NCBI GenBank assembly: GCA_026389735.1
Contig: JAPLHH010000023.1
Span: 1 to 6,676 of the forward strand
Source: Chloroflexota bacterium
GTDB lineage: Bacteria; Chloroflexota; Dehalococcoidia; GIF9; UBA5620
DNA length: 6,676 nucleotides
Direction of reading: 5' to 3'
Shown: positions 1 to 6,018 of the stretch, in pieces
How the letters are laid out: each line of letters starts with the position of its first letter
How positions within the stretch are numbered: the stretch's first letter is position 1
Translations under genes and position numbers: made by a program
The notes under the pieces: model-generated
The model's input: only the letters and a program-made list of their open reading frames with translations
What the model was told of the DNA's origin: nothing
Database searches by the model: none

Positions 1-105
1 AAATGGTATTGACATAGGAAGACTGGGGAAAAGCAGCACATCTTAGCGTCGATACATTGATTTATTTGAAATTAGAATATAACGGTAAAGGAAAGGAGGA
101 CTAAT

Positions 106-324
106 ATGGGATACTTTAGAATACTAGCAGCTATTCCTGGATTCTTTTTGAGTTCATTCTTCTTCATGCTTCTCTGTGGTGTTATTGCCCCCAAGCTTGG
201 CCTGACAGGTATAGACTATCCAACGGCCATGCTGATTACCATTACACTCTGGATTGCGGTGGGTCCTCTGGCGACAGCGGCTGGTAGAAGTGGTAGAAGA
301 AGATTGGACCATAATAGCAGTTAA
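106..324 (+). CDS. Small two-helix membrane protein, function unknown
   Basis: This 72-residue protein matches no family I recognise. Two hydrophobic stretches, about residues 5-29 and 39-59, look like a transmembrane hairpin joined by a short loop with a glycine/proline-rich turn. A basic tail follows (GRSGRRR, residues 60-66), which by the positive-inside rule probably lies in the cytoplasm. No catalytic or metal-binding motif is visible. The ATG start is well supported: a near-perfect Shine-Dalgarno sequence, AAAGGAGGA at 92-100, sits 5-6 nt upstream. That is the best ribosome binding site in the window. The gene is the only one on the plus strand and faces the cation exporter gene, with 80 bp between the two stop codons. 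It ends with TAA. I am fairly sure it is translated and have no basis for naming a role. Confidence 0.7.
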   Translation: MGYFRILAAIPGFFLSSFFFMLLCGVIAPKLGLTGIDYPTAMLITITLWIAVGPLATAAGRSGRRRLDHNSS

Positions 325-360
325 TTCTAATCCGGCAAATTATCACACGATTTTCATGCA

Positions 361-390
361 GCTGGCTTGTATTCGTTAACCAGTGTTTTT
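361..390 (+). terminator. Weak candidate terminator after the small membrane protein gene
   Basis: CTGG at 362-365 can pair with CCAG at 380-383, extended by two A-T pairs past a bulged C, giving a six-pair stem with a nine-base loop. It is followed by TGTTTTT (384-390). The position about 37 bp after the plus-strand stop codon suits a terminator. The stem is short and bulged, so this is only a possibility. Confidence 0.28.
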
Positions 391-404
391 GGCTGTTATC
401 GCAG

Positions 405-1391
405 CTAATTTATTTTGCGACCATTTTCTCCGGTAGAAATCGCTGCTTTCTGTTCACCATCGCTGAGCAGGCAGCCGCTTTTACAGGCAGAGGTACAAGA
501 GCCATCGCACGGTTCGATATGCAGGATAACGTCTACATCATGTGGGAAGTGAGCTTTGAAGGCACCTATTATTTTGTCCCCGATTGTATGGGATTCGCTT
601 ACCGTTAATTCTGAATTGAGTGCCAGGTGTATATTAATAAAACGTGTAGCTCCGGCTTTGCGCGTGCGGAGCCGATGGAAGGAGCGCACTGTAGGATATA
701 AGGCAGACAGATAATTTTGCATCCATTGCTTTTCCTCTAGCGGAACGCTTTTATCAACAAGGTCTTGTGCAGCGTGCATTGTTAAATTATACGCAGTGCG
801 GAGGATGAGTATGGCAACAGCAATTGCCACAACGGGGTCGATCCAGGCCAAATTGAGGCTAGGGAAAAGGTATCTCCCTAGCCAGATGATACCTAGTCCT
901 GCCATGACCCCGGCTGAGGTATAAACATCGGTCCGCAAATGCCATCCATCTGCTATCAACGCTGCAGAATCGGTTTCCTTCCCGACTTTAAACAGTAGTC
1001 GAGATACTATGAAGTTGGCGATTGTGGATATAAGCATGATGGCTACACCCCAACCAACTGTCTCCAAAGGATGAGGATTTATGAGCTTACGTATGGCTTC
1101 ATAAATGATCCAGACAGCAGCTACGAAGATAAGTAATGCTTCGATGGCAGCGGAAATGTTTTCAACTTTGGTGTGCCCAAAAGCATGATCCTCATCAGCC
1201 GCCTTACCGGATATTTTAACCGCGAAAAATGCGATGATAGCAGCGATGAGGTCCATTGCTGAATGGATAGCTTCAGAGAGCACGGAAACTGAACCAATGA
1301 GTATCCCAACAGTGGCTTTAAATAGCACCAGTACAGTGTTAGAGATGACTGAGAGTGCAGCTACCCTTGTCTTTTTTCTTTGTGTATCCAT
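405..1391 (-). CDS. Cation diffusion facilitator (CDF) family divalent metal exporter
   Basis: This 328-residue inner-membrane antiporter would export a divalent metal ion in exchange for protons. The CDF layout is clear: about six hydrophobic helices over residues 10-205, then a cytoplasmic ferredoxin-like dimerisation domain at about 208-294. The four transport-site ligands appear as H43-x3-D47 in helix 2 (AIHSAMD) and H151-x3-D155 in helix 5 (HLRTD). FGHTKVEN at 71-78 is the family's conserved loop after helix 2. The tail is unusual: C295, C299, C303 and C307 form a CX3CX3CX3C run just after the conserved HIEP. The gene has its own promoter, a NiCo riboswitch and a terminator upstream, so cobalt, nickel or ferrous iron is the likely substrate. 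Family motifs alone would also allow zinc. No Shine-Dalgarno sequence precedes the ATG, and the terminator U-run ends only 10 nt before it. The next in-frame methionine is too deep in the protein to be the start. Confidence 0.93.
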   Translation of the reverse strand: MDTQRKKTRVAALSVISNTVLVLFKATVGILIGSVSVLSEAIHSAMDLIAAIIAFFAVKISGKAADEDHAFGHTKVENISAAIEALLIFVAAVWIIYEAIRKLINPHPLETVGWGVAIMLISTIANFIVSRLLFKVGKETDSAALIADGWHLRTDVYTSAGVMAGLGIIWLGRYLFPSLNLAWIDPVVAIAVAILILRTAYNLTMHAAQDLVDKSVPLEEKQWMQNYLSALYPTVRSFHRLRTRKAGATRFINIHLALNSELTVSESHTIGDKIIGAFKAHFPHDVDVILHIEPCDGSCTSACKSGCLLSDGEQKAAISTGENGRKIN

Positions 1392-1401
1392 TTTTACATA
1401 T

Positions 1402-1437
1402 AAAAAAAGTCCCGCAGGACACCTAGTCCCACGGGAC
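1402..1437 (-). terminator. Intrinsic terminator forming the expression platform of the NiCo riboswitch
   Basis: On the minus strand, GUCCCGUGGGAC (1437-1426) pairs along all 12 positions with GUCCUGCGGGAC (1420-1409), including two G-U wobbles, around a five-base loop UAGGU. Seven uridines follow (1408-1402). The 5' arm overlaps the 3' half of aptamer helix P4 and its conserved GUGGGAC. The loop and the start of the 3' arm overlap the 3' strand of P1. Terminator and folded aptamer therefore cannot coexist, which predicts termination without metal and read-through into the exporter gene with metal. Confidence 0.9.
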
Positions 1438-1506
1438 CTGAAGGCCCGTTGCCACTTTTAAGCCCGGCTACGTCCCGAACCTATTGGGATCGCCTGCTCT
1501 AAGTGT
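1419..1506 (-). promoter_or_regulatory. NiCo (czcD-class) metal-sensing riboswitch aptamer
   Basis: The leader RNA of the exporter gene matches the NiCo riboswitch as I recall it. In order it has GAGCAGGC (1499-1492), a small hairpin, AGCCGGGCU (1469-1461), a second short hairpin, GGCAAC (1453-1448), a hairpin pairing CGGGCC with GGUCCCG around UUCA (1448-1432), and the closing GUGGGAC (1432-1426). P1 is complete: ACACUUAG (1506-1499) pairs with CUAGGUGU (1426-1419) over eight positions with one G-U. The four-helix junction binds Co2+ or Ni2+ cooperatively in characterised members, and later work proposed Fe2+ as a physiological ligand. The aptamer begins almost exactly at the predicted transcript start and sits directly before a CDF exporter, the classic gene partner of this class. 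The overlap with the terminator makes it a predicted transcriptional ON switch. Confidence 0.93.
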
Positions 1507-1513
1507 TTTTCAG

Positions 1514-1542
1514 ATTATAAACCGCACTTATAGCTTTGTCAA
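1514..1542 (-). promoter_or_regulatory. Consensus sigma-70-type promoter of the riboswitch-exporter unit
   Basis: Both boxes match the consensus exactly: TTGACA at 1542-1537 and TATAAT at 1519-1514, with the ideal 17-nt spacer. The expected start, about seven bases beyond the -10 box, is near 1507 and coincides with the 5' end of riboswitch helix P1. A promoter this strong fits control exercised at termination rather than initiation. It lies 80 bp after the yraN stop codon, so the exporter can be transcribed independently of the upstream housekeeping genes. Confidence 0.92.
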
Positions 1543-1621
1543 TGCTTATTCTTCACATAGCAGGCGCAATTCATGATTCTGTCAGTTTTTTGCTGCGGCT
1601 CTTTGCTGCCTGATGGATTCT

Positions 1622-1981
1622 TCAACTCACGGCATTCTCAATGAGCTCGATGCGGGTGGCTTTGCCTTTCTGGTCGAGTTCGACGGCGACGAAGTCTATG
1701 CGCCATGACTCGGGCAGGTTCTTGTGTTGGGACAGGTAGGTGAGGGCTGAGGCGATGAGTTTTTCTTTCTTGGCGAAGGTCACCGATTCCTCGGGACTGC
1801 CGAAGCTAGCGCTGGTCTTGGTGCGGACCTCAACGAAGACGAGATAGCCTTTTTTCTCAGCGATGATGTCTATTTCACCTTCGCGGCAGCGGAAATTGGT
1901 CTCACGAATCTTGTAGCCTTTCTTTTTGAGAAAGTCACTGGCTAGCTTTTCGCCGATGGCACCGACTTCTTTGCGTTTCAT
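1622..1981 (-). CDS. yraN: YraN family (UPF0102) nuclease-fold protein
   Basis: At 119 residues this is the usual size for the YraN/UPF0102 family, whose cellular role is not settled but whose fold resembles Holliday-junction resolvases and restriction-type endonucleases. The signature runs in order: G10-E11 in the first helix (GAIGEKLA), GEIDII at 35-40, FVEVRTK at 49-55, and IDFVAVE near residue 95. E11, D38, E51 and the basic residue R53 (lysine in many relatives) would form the metal-dependent nuclease-like site. The gene follows rnhB, a common pairing in bacteria that suggests a shared link to DNA maintenance. The ATG is the first possible start, because an in-frame TAA lies six codons upstream. 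No good Shine-Dalgarno sequence is visible. The 88-bp gap to rnhB contains a palindromic repeat. No terminator is visible after the TGA stop. Confidence 0.92.
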   Translation of the reverse strand: MKRKEVGAIGEKLASDFLKKKGYKIRETNFRCREGEIDIIAEKKGYLVFVEVRTKTSASFGSPEESVTFAKKEKLIASALTYLSQHKNLPESWRIDFVAVELDQKGKATRIELIENAVS

Positions 1982-2018
1982 CGTTAGGGTCGTTTTTTAT
2001 ATGGCGAGGGTTGTGGTT

Positions 2019-2038
2019 CCCGAGGTTAAAACCTCGGG
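2019..2038. repeat. Short palindromic repeat between rnhB and yraN
   Basis: CCCGAGGTT (2019-2027) and AACCTCGGG (2030-2038) form a perfect nine-base inverted repeat around AA. No T-run follows closely on either strand (minus: AACCACAACCC; plus: GCTACATGTTTTT), so it does not look like an intrinsic terminator. The block resembles the short GC-rich palindromes centred on TTTTAA or TTTA that are dispersed in many bacterial genomes. Whether it is repeated in this genome cannot be seen here. As RNA it would form a hairpin about 40 nt before yraN. Confidence 0.6.
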
Positions 2039-2069
2039 GCTACATGTTTTTACATTAGTAATTAATCTC

Positions 2070-2729
2070 TCATATTTGGGCTGCCTCTCTTACCGGGGCG
2101 AAGGAATGGCGGTGGATGGGCGAAGGGCCCCGCTGATGCAAACAACTGATATGCTCCCTGGTGCCATAGCCTTTGTGATGGGCTAAGCCGTAACCGGGAT
2201 GAAGCTGGTCAAGCTCTACCATAATCCGGTCACGGGTGACCTTGGCGATAATCGAGGCACAGGAGATGGAGAGGCATAATTTGTCGCCCCGGACTATCGG
2301 TTTTTGGGAGATGCGAAGTTGAGGCAGGCGCAGGTAGTCTATTAGCAGGAAGTCGGGCGGGCAGCTTAGTTGTGCGACGGCCTGGCACATGGCAACTTTA
2401 GTGGCATTGAGAATGCCGATGACATCAATGGTTTGAGGAGCGATGATGCCGACGCCGATGGCCACGGCATCCTGTTTGATCAGGTCGAAGAGGGATTCCC
2501 GCTTGGCTGGTGGGACTTCTTTGCTGTCTCGAACTGATTTCAGCCAGGGGAAGTTGGGTGATTGGGGCAGGATTACGGCGGCGGCGACTACCGGGCCGGC
2601 TAAGGCGCCACGTCCAGCTTCATCTATGCCGGCGATGAGGCGATAGCCTCGGGCGCTAAGCCCATTTTCTTCGTTCAAGCTTGGCGGCTCGGATATAGGT
2701 TTGCGGCTTCTAGCTTTCAATGGTGCCAC
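2070..2729 (-). CDS. rnhB: Ribonuclease HII
   Basis: This 219-residue cytoplasmic enzyme cuts the RNA strand of RNA-DNA hybrids and removes single ribonucleotides misincorporated into DNA, with two metal ions at the active site. GIDEAGRG (34-41) carries the catalytic D36 and E37. DSK at 68-70, LLIDYL with D131, and SIIAKVTRD with D167 complete the DEDD set. HPGYGLAHHKGYGT (177-190) is the substrate-binding signature that typically closes family members. The start is GTG at 2729-2727, 20 bp inside the end of mnmA, with GAGG about nine nt upstream. The first 30 residues are basic and proline-rich and precede the conserved fold, so a later TTG at codon 18 is a possible alternative start. The overlap implies co-translation with mnmA. 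Confidence 0.95.
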   Translation of the reverse strand: MAPLKARSRKPISEPPSLNEENGLSARGYRLIAGIDEAGRGALAGPVVAAAVILPQSPNFPWLKSVRDSKEVPPAKRESLFDLIKQDAVAIGVGIIAPQTIDVIGILNATKVAMCQAVAQLSCPPDFLLIDYLRLPQLRISQKPIVRGDKLCLSISCASIIAKVTRDRIMVELDQLHPGYGLAHHKGYGTREHISCLHQRGPSPIHRHSFAPVREAAQI

Positions 2730-3774
2730 CGCCTAGAACCTCGTTATCTTGGTAGAAAACCACAGCTTGCCCCGGGGTGACGGCAGGCTGTGGCTTATCG
2801 AACTTTATTTCGCCCGAATCTGGGCCGGGGTAAAGAGTGGCAGCTACCTCCAGCGACCGATAGCGTATTTTAACAGCCACCGTCATCGGCTCAGATGGCG
2901 TTTTGCCGGATATCCAGCTTACTTCTGTGGCAGTAAGCTTGGTGGCGTGGAGTTGTTGTCTACTACCGACTATGAGTCTGTTCTTATCTGGTTCTATCTT
3001 GGTTACATAGAGCGGTTCAGCGGTGGCAAGCCCCAGGCCATGCCTTTGCCCAACGGTGTAAAAGGGGGTTCCCCTGTGCCTGCCCAGCACTTCGCCACGA
3101 CTGTTGACGATTTGTCCCGGGGTCGGGGTGAAATGCCGGCTGAGGAAAGCGCCGTAGTCCGAGGTAATGAAGCAGATGTCCTGGCTGCTGGGCTTGCCGG
3201 CGGTGGGTAAGCCCTTTTGTCGTGCCAGCTCCCGGACGTTGGCTTTGAGGTAGTCGCCCAGAGGGAAGAGTATGCGGCTGAGCTTGTCCTGCCCCAGAGT
3301 GTAGAGCATGTAAGACTGGTCTTTGTCCGGGTCAACACCTTTGAGTAGATGGTAGGCATCGTTGTAGTACTCGATTCTGGCGTAATGGCCGGTGGCTAAA
3401 TAGTCGGCGCCCAGAGAAAGAGCGTGGTCGAGGAGAAAGCCGAATTTTATATGCCGGTTGCAGGCAATGCAGGGGTTCGGCGTCCGCCCTTGTGCATATT
3501 CGGTGCAGAAGTAGTCAATTACATATTGTTTGAACTCGTTCTCCAAATCGATGACGTGAAAAGGTATGCCGAGCGTTTGGCAGATAAGCTCGGCGTCACG
3601 GATGTTTGATGTTGATGGGCAGGGATGTCGCTGCTTCTCCGGCATTGCTTCCTCCTCAGACCATAAACGCATGGTCAGGCCGATGACTTCATAGCCAGCT
3701 TCGTGGAGCAGAATAGCTGCTGTTGAGGAATCGACGCCGCCGCTTAAAGCTAAAGCTACCAGCTTTTTAGACAT
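2710..3774 (-). CDS. mnmA: tRNA-specific 2-thiouridylase MnmA
   Basis: MnmA adenylates and then thiolates U34 at the wobble position of tRNA for Glu, Gln and Lys, taking sulfur from a cysteine-desulfurase relay. The ATP-binding PP-loop SGGVDSS is at residues 11-17. The catalytic cysteine is C102 in GRTPNPCIACNRHIKFG, and the second is C201 in SSQDICFI. ATGHYA (127-132), DKDQSYML (150-157) and VGQRHGLGL (241-249) are further family blocks, followed by the C-terminal beta-barrel domain. The reading frame extends to an ATG at 3858, but the extra 28 residues lie inside tmk and match no part of the family. The ATG at 3774 gives 354 residues, normal for MnmA, and begins right before the PP-loop strand. 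It overlaps the tmk stop codon by eight bases (ATGTCTAA). The Shine-Dalgarno sequence is weak, consistent with coupling to tmk translation. Confidence 0.96.
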   Translation of the reverse strand: MSKKLVALALSGGVDSSTAAILLHEAGYEVIGLTMRLWSEEEAMPEKQRHPCPSTSNIRDAELICQTLGIPFHVIDLENEFKQYVIDYFCTEYAQGRTPNPCIACNRHIKFGFLLDHALSLGADYLATGHYARIEYYNDAYHLLKGVDPDKDQSYMLYTLGQDKLSRILFPLGDYLKANVRELARQKGLPTAGKPSSQDICFITSDYGAFLSRHFTPTPGQIVNSRGEVLGRHRGTPFYTVGQRHGLGLATAEPLYVTKIEPDKNRLIVGSRQQLHATKLTATEVSWISGKTPSEPMTVAVKIRYRSLEVAATLYPGPDSGEIKFDKPQPAVTPGQAVVFYQDNEVLGGGTIES

Positions 3775-4405
3775 GCTTCGAGATCTTTTCCGCCTGAAGT
3801 AGTTGGTTGACCCTGTCCCAGATAATTTTGCCAATCCTGGCTCTGGGCAAGGTAGCATCTATCACCAGCCAGCGCTCAGGCTCACGGGCGGCTAACTTGA
3901 GGTAGCCATCTCTTACTTTGTTGTGAAAGGCGATGTCTTCGGCCTCGAAGCGGTCGTTTGTCGTGGATTGCTTGCGGCCCAGTCCTTTTTGTGTAGGGAT
4001 GTCCAGTAATATAGTGAGGTTGGCCTTGATTCCTTGGGTAGCTAGGTCGTTAGTCTTTTTGATGGTCTCCAGGTCTAGTCCGCGGCCGTAGCCTTGATAG
4101 GCAGTTGTGGAGTCGGTGAAGCGGTCGCAGATGACTACCTTGCCTTGCTGCAGGCTGGGGCGAATCACTTCGGTTACCAGTTGGATGCGGCAGGCGGCAA
4201 AGAGCAATAGCTCGGCTACAGGTGAGATTTCATCCTGGCGTCTTCTTTTAAGTACGCGTCTCAGCTGGTTGCCTAGAGGTGTGCCGCCGGGCTCGTGAGT
4301 CAGCTCTGTGGGGATGCTCAACTGGGAGAGTTTCCTCCACAGGGCTTTGGCCTGTGTGCTCTTGCCGCAGCCTTCGCTGCCTTCAAAAGTGATAAATAAA
4401 CTCAA
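3767..4405 (-). CDS. tmk: Thymidylate kinase (dTMP kinase)
   Basis: This 212-residue cytoplasmic enzyme phosphorylates dTMP to dTDP using ATP, an essential step of dTTP supply. The P-loop GSEGCGKST is at 9-17. EPGGT at 38-42 and the DRF motif at 94-96 (CDRFTDST) contact the nucleotides and magnesium. YQGYGRGLD (103-111) is the thymidine-binding block, and the LID region falls around 143-158 (RKQSTTNDRFEAED). Length and motif order are normal. The start codon is TTG at 4405-4403, supported by GAGGGTG five nt upstream and by the P-loop beginning eight residues in. mnmA begins within its last codons. A 116-bp gap containing a dispersed repeat separates it from the ATPase gene upstream. No clear promoter is visible in that gap, so it may depend on read-through transcription. 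Confidence 0.96.
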   Translation of the reverse strand: MSLFITFEGSEGCGKSTQAKALWRKLSQLSIPTELTHEPGGTPLGNQLRRVLKRRRQDEISPVAELLLFAACRIQLVTEVIRPSLQQGKVVICDRFTDSTTAYQGYGRGLDLETIKKTNDLATQGIKANLTILLDIPTQKGLGRKQSTTNDRFEAEDIAFHNKVRDGYLKLAAREPERWLVIDATLPRARIGKIIWDRVNQLLQAEKISKHV

Positions 4406-4444
4406 GCTTTCACCCTCACCTTGCTCTCTCTAATTCTTCCCCGC

Positions 4445-4504
4445 CATTGCGAGCGAAGCGTGGCAATCTCTGGGATTGCTTCGGGGCTCACGCCCCTCGC
4501 AATG
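4445..4504. repeat. Dispersed 60-bp inverted-repeat element between the ATPase gene and tmk
   Basis: The ends CATTGCGAG (4445-4453) and CTCGCAATG (4496-4504) are exact nine-base inverted repeats. Inside, CGAAGC plus GCAATC (4454-4468, interrupted by GTG) pairs with GATTGCTTCG (4474-4483), and GGGC/GCCC form a side hairpin (4484-4495). From memory, this CATTGCGAGCGAAGCG / GCAATC wording recurs as a short intergenic repeat in many bacterial genomes. It fills half of the 116-bp gap before tmk and would fold into one extended hairpin in the transcript. It encodes nothing and resembles a REP- or MITE-like non-autonomous repeat. Confidence 0.8.
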
Positions 4505-4530
4505 ATAAAATAAAGGCTCTTTTAGCCTTT
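4502..4530 (-). terminator. Weak candidate terminator overlapping the ATPase stop codon
   Basis: On the minus strand, AAAGGCT (4530-4524) pairs with AGCCTTT (4518-4512) around a five-base loop, followed by ATTTTATCATT. The stop codon TAA (4524-4522) lies within the hairpin. The stem has only three G-C pairs and the U-run is interrupted, so termination would be partial at best. It may only reduce transcription into tmk. Confidence 0.35.
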
Positions 4531-6018
4531 TAGAATCTGTACTCTTCTTTTCGGTTCTTTGCCCAGGCTGTGAGAAGCCAGGCTATGGCGTTCGGCCAGG
4601 AGATGCTGCAAACGGCGGATGTAGGCATTCTGCGGGCTAAGTTCTACAGGCCCCTTGCCTTCTCTTACTTGGGTAATCGCTTTTTCGGCTTCTTCAATGG
4701 CGGAATTGATGGGTGTGTCTTTGTGTGGCCCGTATATAGTGTCAAGGCATTGTCTCAATTGGGGAATGTTGTTGCTTTTGACGGCATAGATGGGAATGCC
4801 GGCTATCTCGGCATCCCTTATCTTCTGCGGTTTGCGGCGGTAATAGTTCTTGGTGGTAAGTAATAGGTTGCTTCCCTTGAGCTCATTAGTAATCTCTAGG
4901 GTAATCCCTTTTTCCCTGGCAGCCTCTTCCAGTTTAGCGCGGTTGAGTCCGAAAAGATATATTCGAAAGTCCTCTCTCTTTGGTATTGGCTCCTTCTTGT
5001 TCAGGACGTGGGAAGCTGTCGCCTTATCCTTTCTCACTTCACCGTTTTTATCAAGCCAGCGGATTTCGGTTTCCTGAACGCTGCCGTGAAGAACAGCATC
5101 TGCGGCTTGGCCTACGTCCGGGTGAACAGTTACTCTATCTCGTTCCTGGATTTCGACAACTATATTGAAGGTGGGCGGTGCCTTGCGCTCCAGAATTGAT
5201 TTCTGTGTATGCCGCCTTCTTGCCTCCTCGTCTCCCAGGGTCACCGTTTGAATGCCGCCGATGAGGTCGGACAGAGTAGGGTTCATCATTAAGTTCTCTA
5301 AAGTATTTCCATGGGCGGTGCCGATTAATTGGACGCCACGCTCGGCGATAGTCCGAGCTGCCTCAGCCTCCAGGCTGGTGCCTATTTCATCGATGATAAT
5401 GACCTCGGGCATGTGGTTTTCCACGGCTTCAATCATCACCGCGTGCTGCATGGTCGGTGTGGGCACCTGCATCCGCCGCGTATGGCCTATGGCGGGATGG
5501 GGTATGTCACCATCACCGGCGATTTCGTTGGATGTGTCAACCACGATTACCCGCTTCTTGAAATCATCTGCCAGAACACGGGCTACCTCGCGCAGCATGG
5601 TTGTTTTGCCGATGCCAGGTCGGCCGAGAAGCAGCACGCTTTTGCCTGACTCGACAAGATCCTGGATGATTTTCACTGTGCCGAAGACAGCTCTGCCCAC
5701 ACGGCAGGTCAGGCCAACGATCCGTCCCTCGCGGTTGCGCATGGCCGAGATTCGATGTAGCGTACGCTCGATGCCGGCGCGGTTGTCGCCGCTGAAGCTG
5801 CCGATGCGGGAGACCACGTGCTCGATATCTGAGCCTGTGGCCTCTGTAGGGCTAAGGATTACATCCTTGTGCGGATAGCGGGCTTCGGGGGGACGTCCCA
5901 GGTCTAAAACTACTTCCAGTAACTCACTGTTGTCAGGTTGCTCAAGAAGCGCCTGGCGGATGTGGGGTGGCAGGACACCAAGCAGGGCGTCTAAATCGTC
6001 AGCAATTACCTTTTGCAA
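4522..6018 (-). CDS. R3H domain-containing AAA-type ATPase (Ycf45/SpoIIIAA-like)
   Basis: This 498-residue cytoplasmic protein joins a RecA/AAA-like ATPase to a single-stranded nucleic-acid-binding R3H domain. The N-terminal region (1-110) has the LPPHIR and GDNRAGIERTLHRISA blocks seen in Ycf45 and SpoIIIAA relatives. The Walker A motif GRPGIGKTT is at 132-140, a VVDTSNEIAG segment follows at 159-168, the Walker B motif VIIIDEIG is at 206-213, and LIGTAHG at 231-237 is the sensor-like strand. Residues 340-450 form a less conserved linker domain. The R3H domain is at about 460-495, with the R-x3-H signature in RRLQH and the SHSLGKEPKRRVQI close. The substrate and process are unknown: DNA or RNA handling is an inference from the domains. 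A sporulation role is unlikely because no other stage III genes are here. The start is TTG at 6018-6016 with AGGAG seven nt upstream. It overlaps the pdxT stop by 13 bp, so translation is probably coupled. Confidence 0.9.
   Translation of the reverse strand: MQKVIADDLDALLGVLPPHIRQALLEQPDNSELLEVVLDLGRPPEARYPHKDVILSPTEATGSDIEHVVSRIGSFSGDNRAGIERTLHRISAMRNREGRIVGLTCRVGRAVFGTVKIIQDLVESGKSVLLLGRPGIGKTTMLREVARVLADDFKKRVIVVDTSNEIAGDGDIPHPAIGHTRRMQVPTPTMQHAVMIEAVENHMPEVIIIDEIGTSLEAEAARTIAERGVQLIGTAHGNTLENLMMNPTLSDLIGGIQTVTLGDEEARRRHTQKSILERKAPPTFNIVVEIQERDRVTVHPDVGQAADAVLHGSVQETEIRWLDKNGEVRKDKATASHVLNKKEPIPKREDFRIYLFGLNRAKLEEAAREKGITLEITNELKGSNLLLTTKNYYRRKPQKIRDAEIAGIPIYAVKSNNIPQLRQCLDTIYGPHKDTPINSAIEEAEKAITQVREGKGPVELSPQNAYIRRLQHLLAERHSLASHSLGKEPKRRVQILKG

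Noticed and set aside
9..83. Promoter for the plus-strand small gene: TTGACA at 9-14, or TTGATT (57-62) with TATAAC (78-83)
   Set aside because: The first has no -10 box at 16-18 nt. The second has only a 15-nt spacer and imperfect boxes. Neither is good enough to annotate, and the true promoter may lie left of the window.
1561..1621. A terminator after yraN
   Set aside because: The stretch has repeated GCAGC words and an A-run, but they are direct rather than inverted repeats, so no stem forms before a U-tract on the minus strand.
2019..2048. Reading the palindrome at 2019-2038 as an intrinsic terminator
   Set aside because: No T-run directly follows the stem on either strand. On the plus strand TTTTT occurs only after GCTACATG, and no plus-strand gene precedes it.
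2749..3210. A 153-codon plus-strand open frame opposite mnmA
   Set aside because: It is antisense to highly conserved MnmA coding sequence, has no recognisable domain and no ribosome binding site of note. It is a shadow frame.
3775..3858. A 28-residue N-terminal extension of MnmA starting at 3858
   Set aside because: It lies wholly within tmk in another frame, matches no part of the MnmA family, and the ATG at 3774 places the PP-loop at the usual distance from the N-terminus.
4445..4504. CRISPR or insertion-sequence remnant
   Set aside because: There is a single element with terminal inverted repeats, no spacer-repeat periodicity, no transposase fragment and no obvious target-site duplication.
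5252..5878. A 208-codon plus-strand open frame opposite the ATPase gene
   Set aside because: It is antisense to the Walker A and B region of a clear protein. Its composition (rich in Arg, Ser, Pro and Thr) is typical of a complementary-strand artefact.
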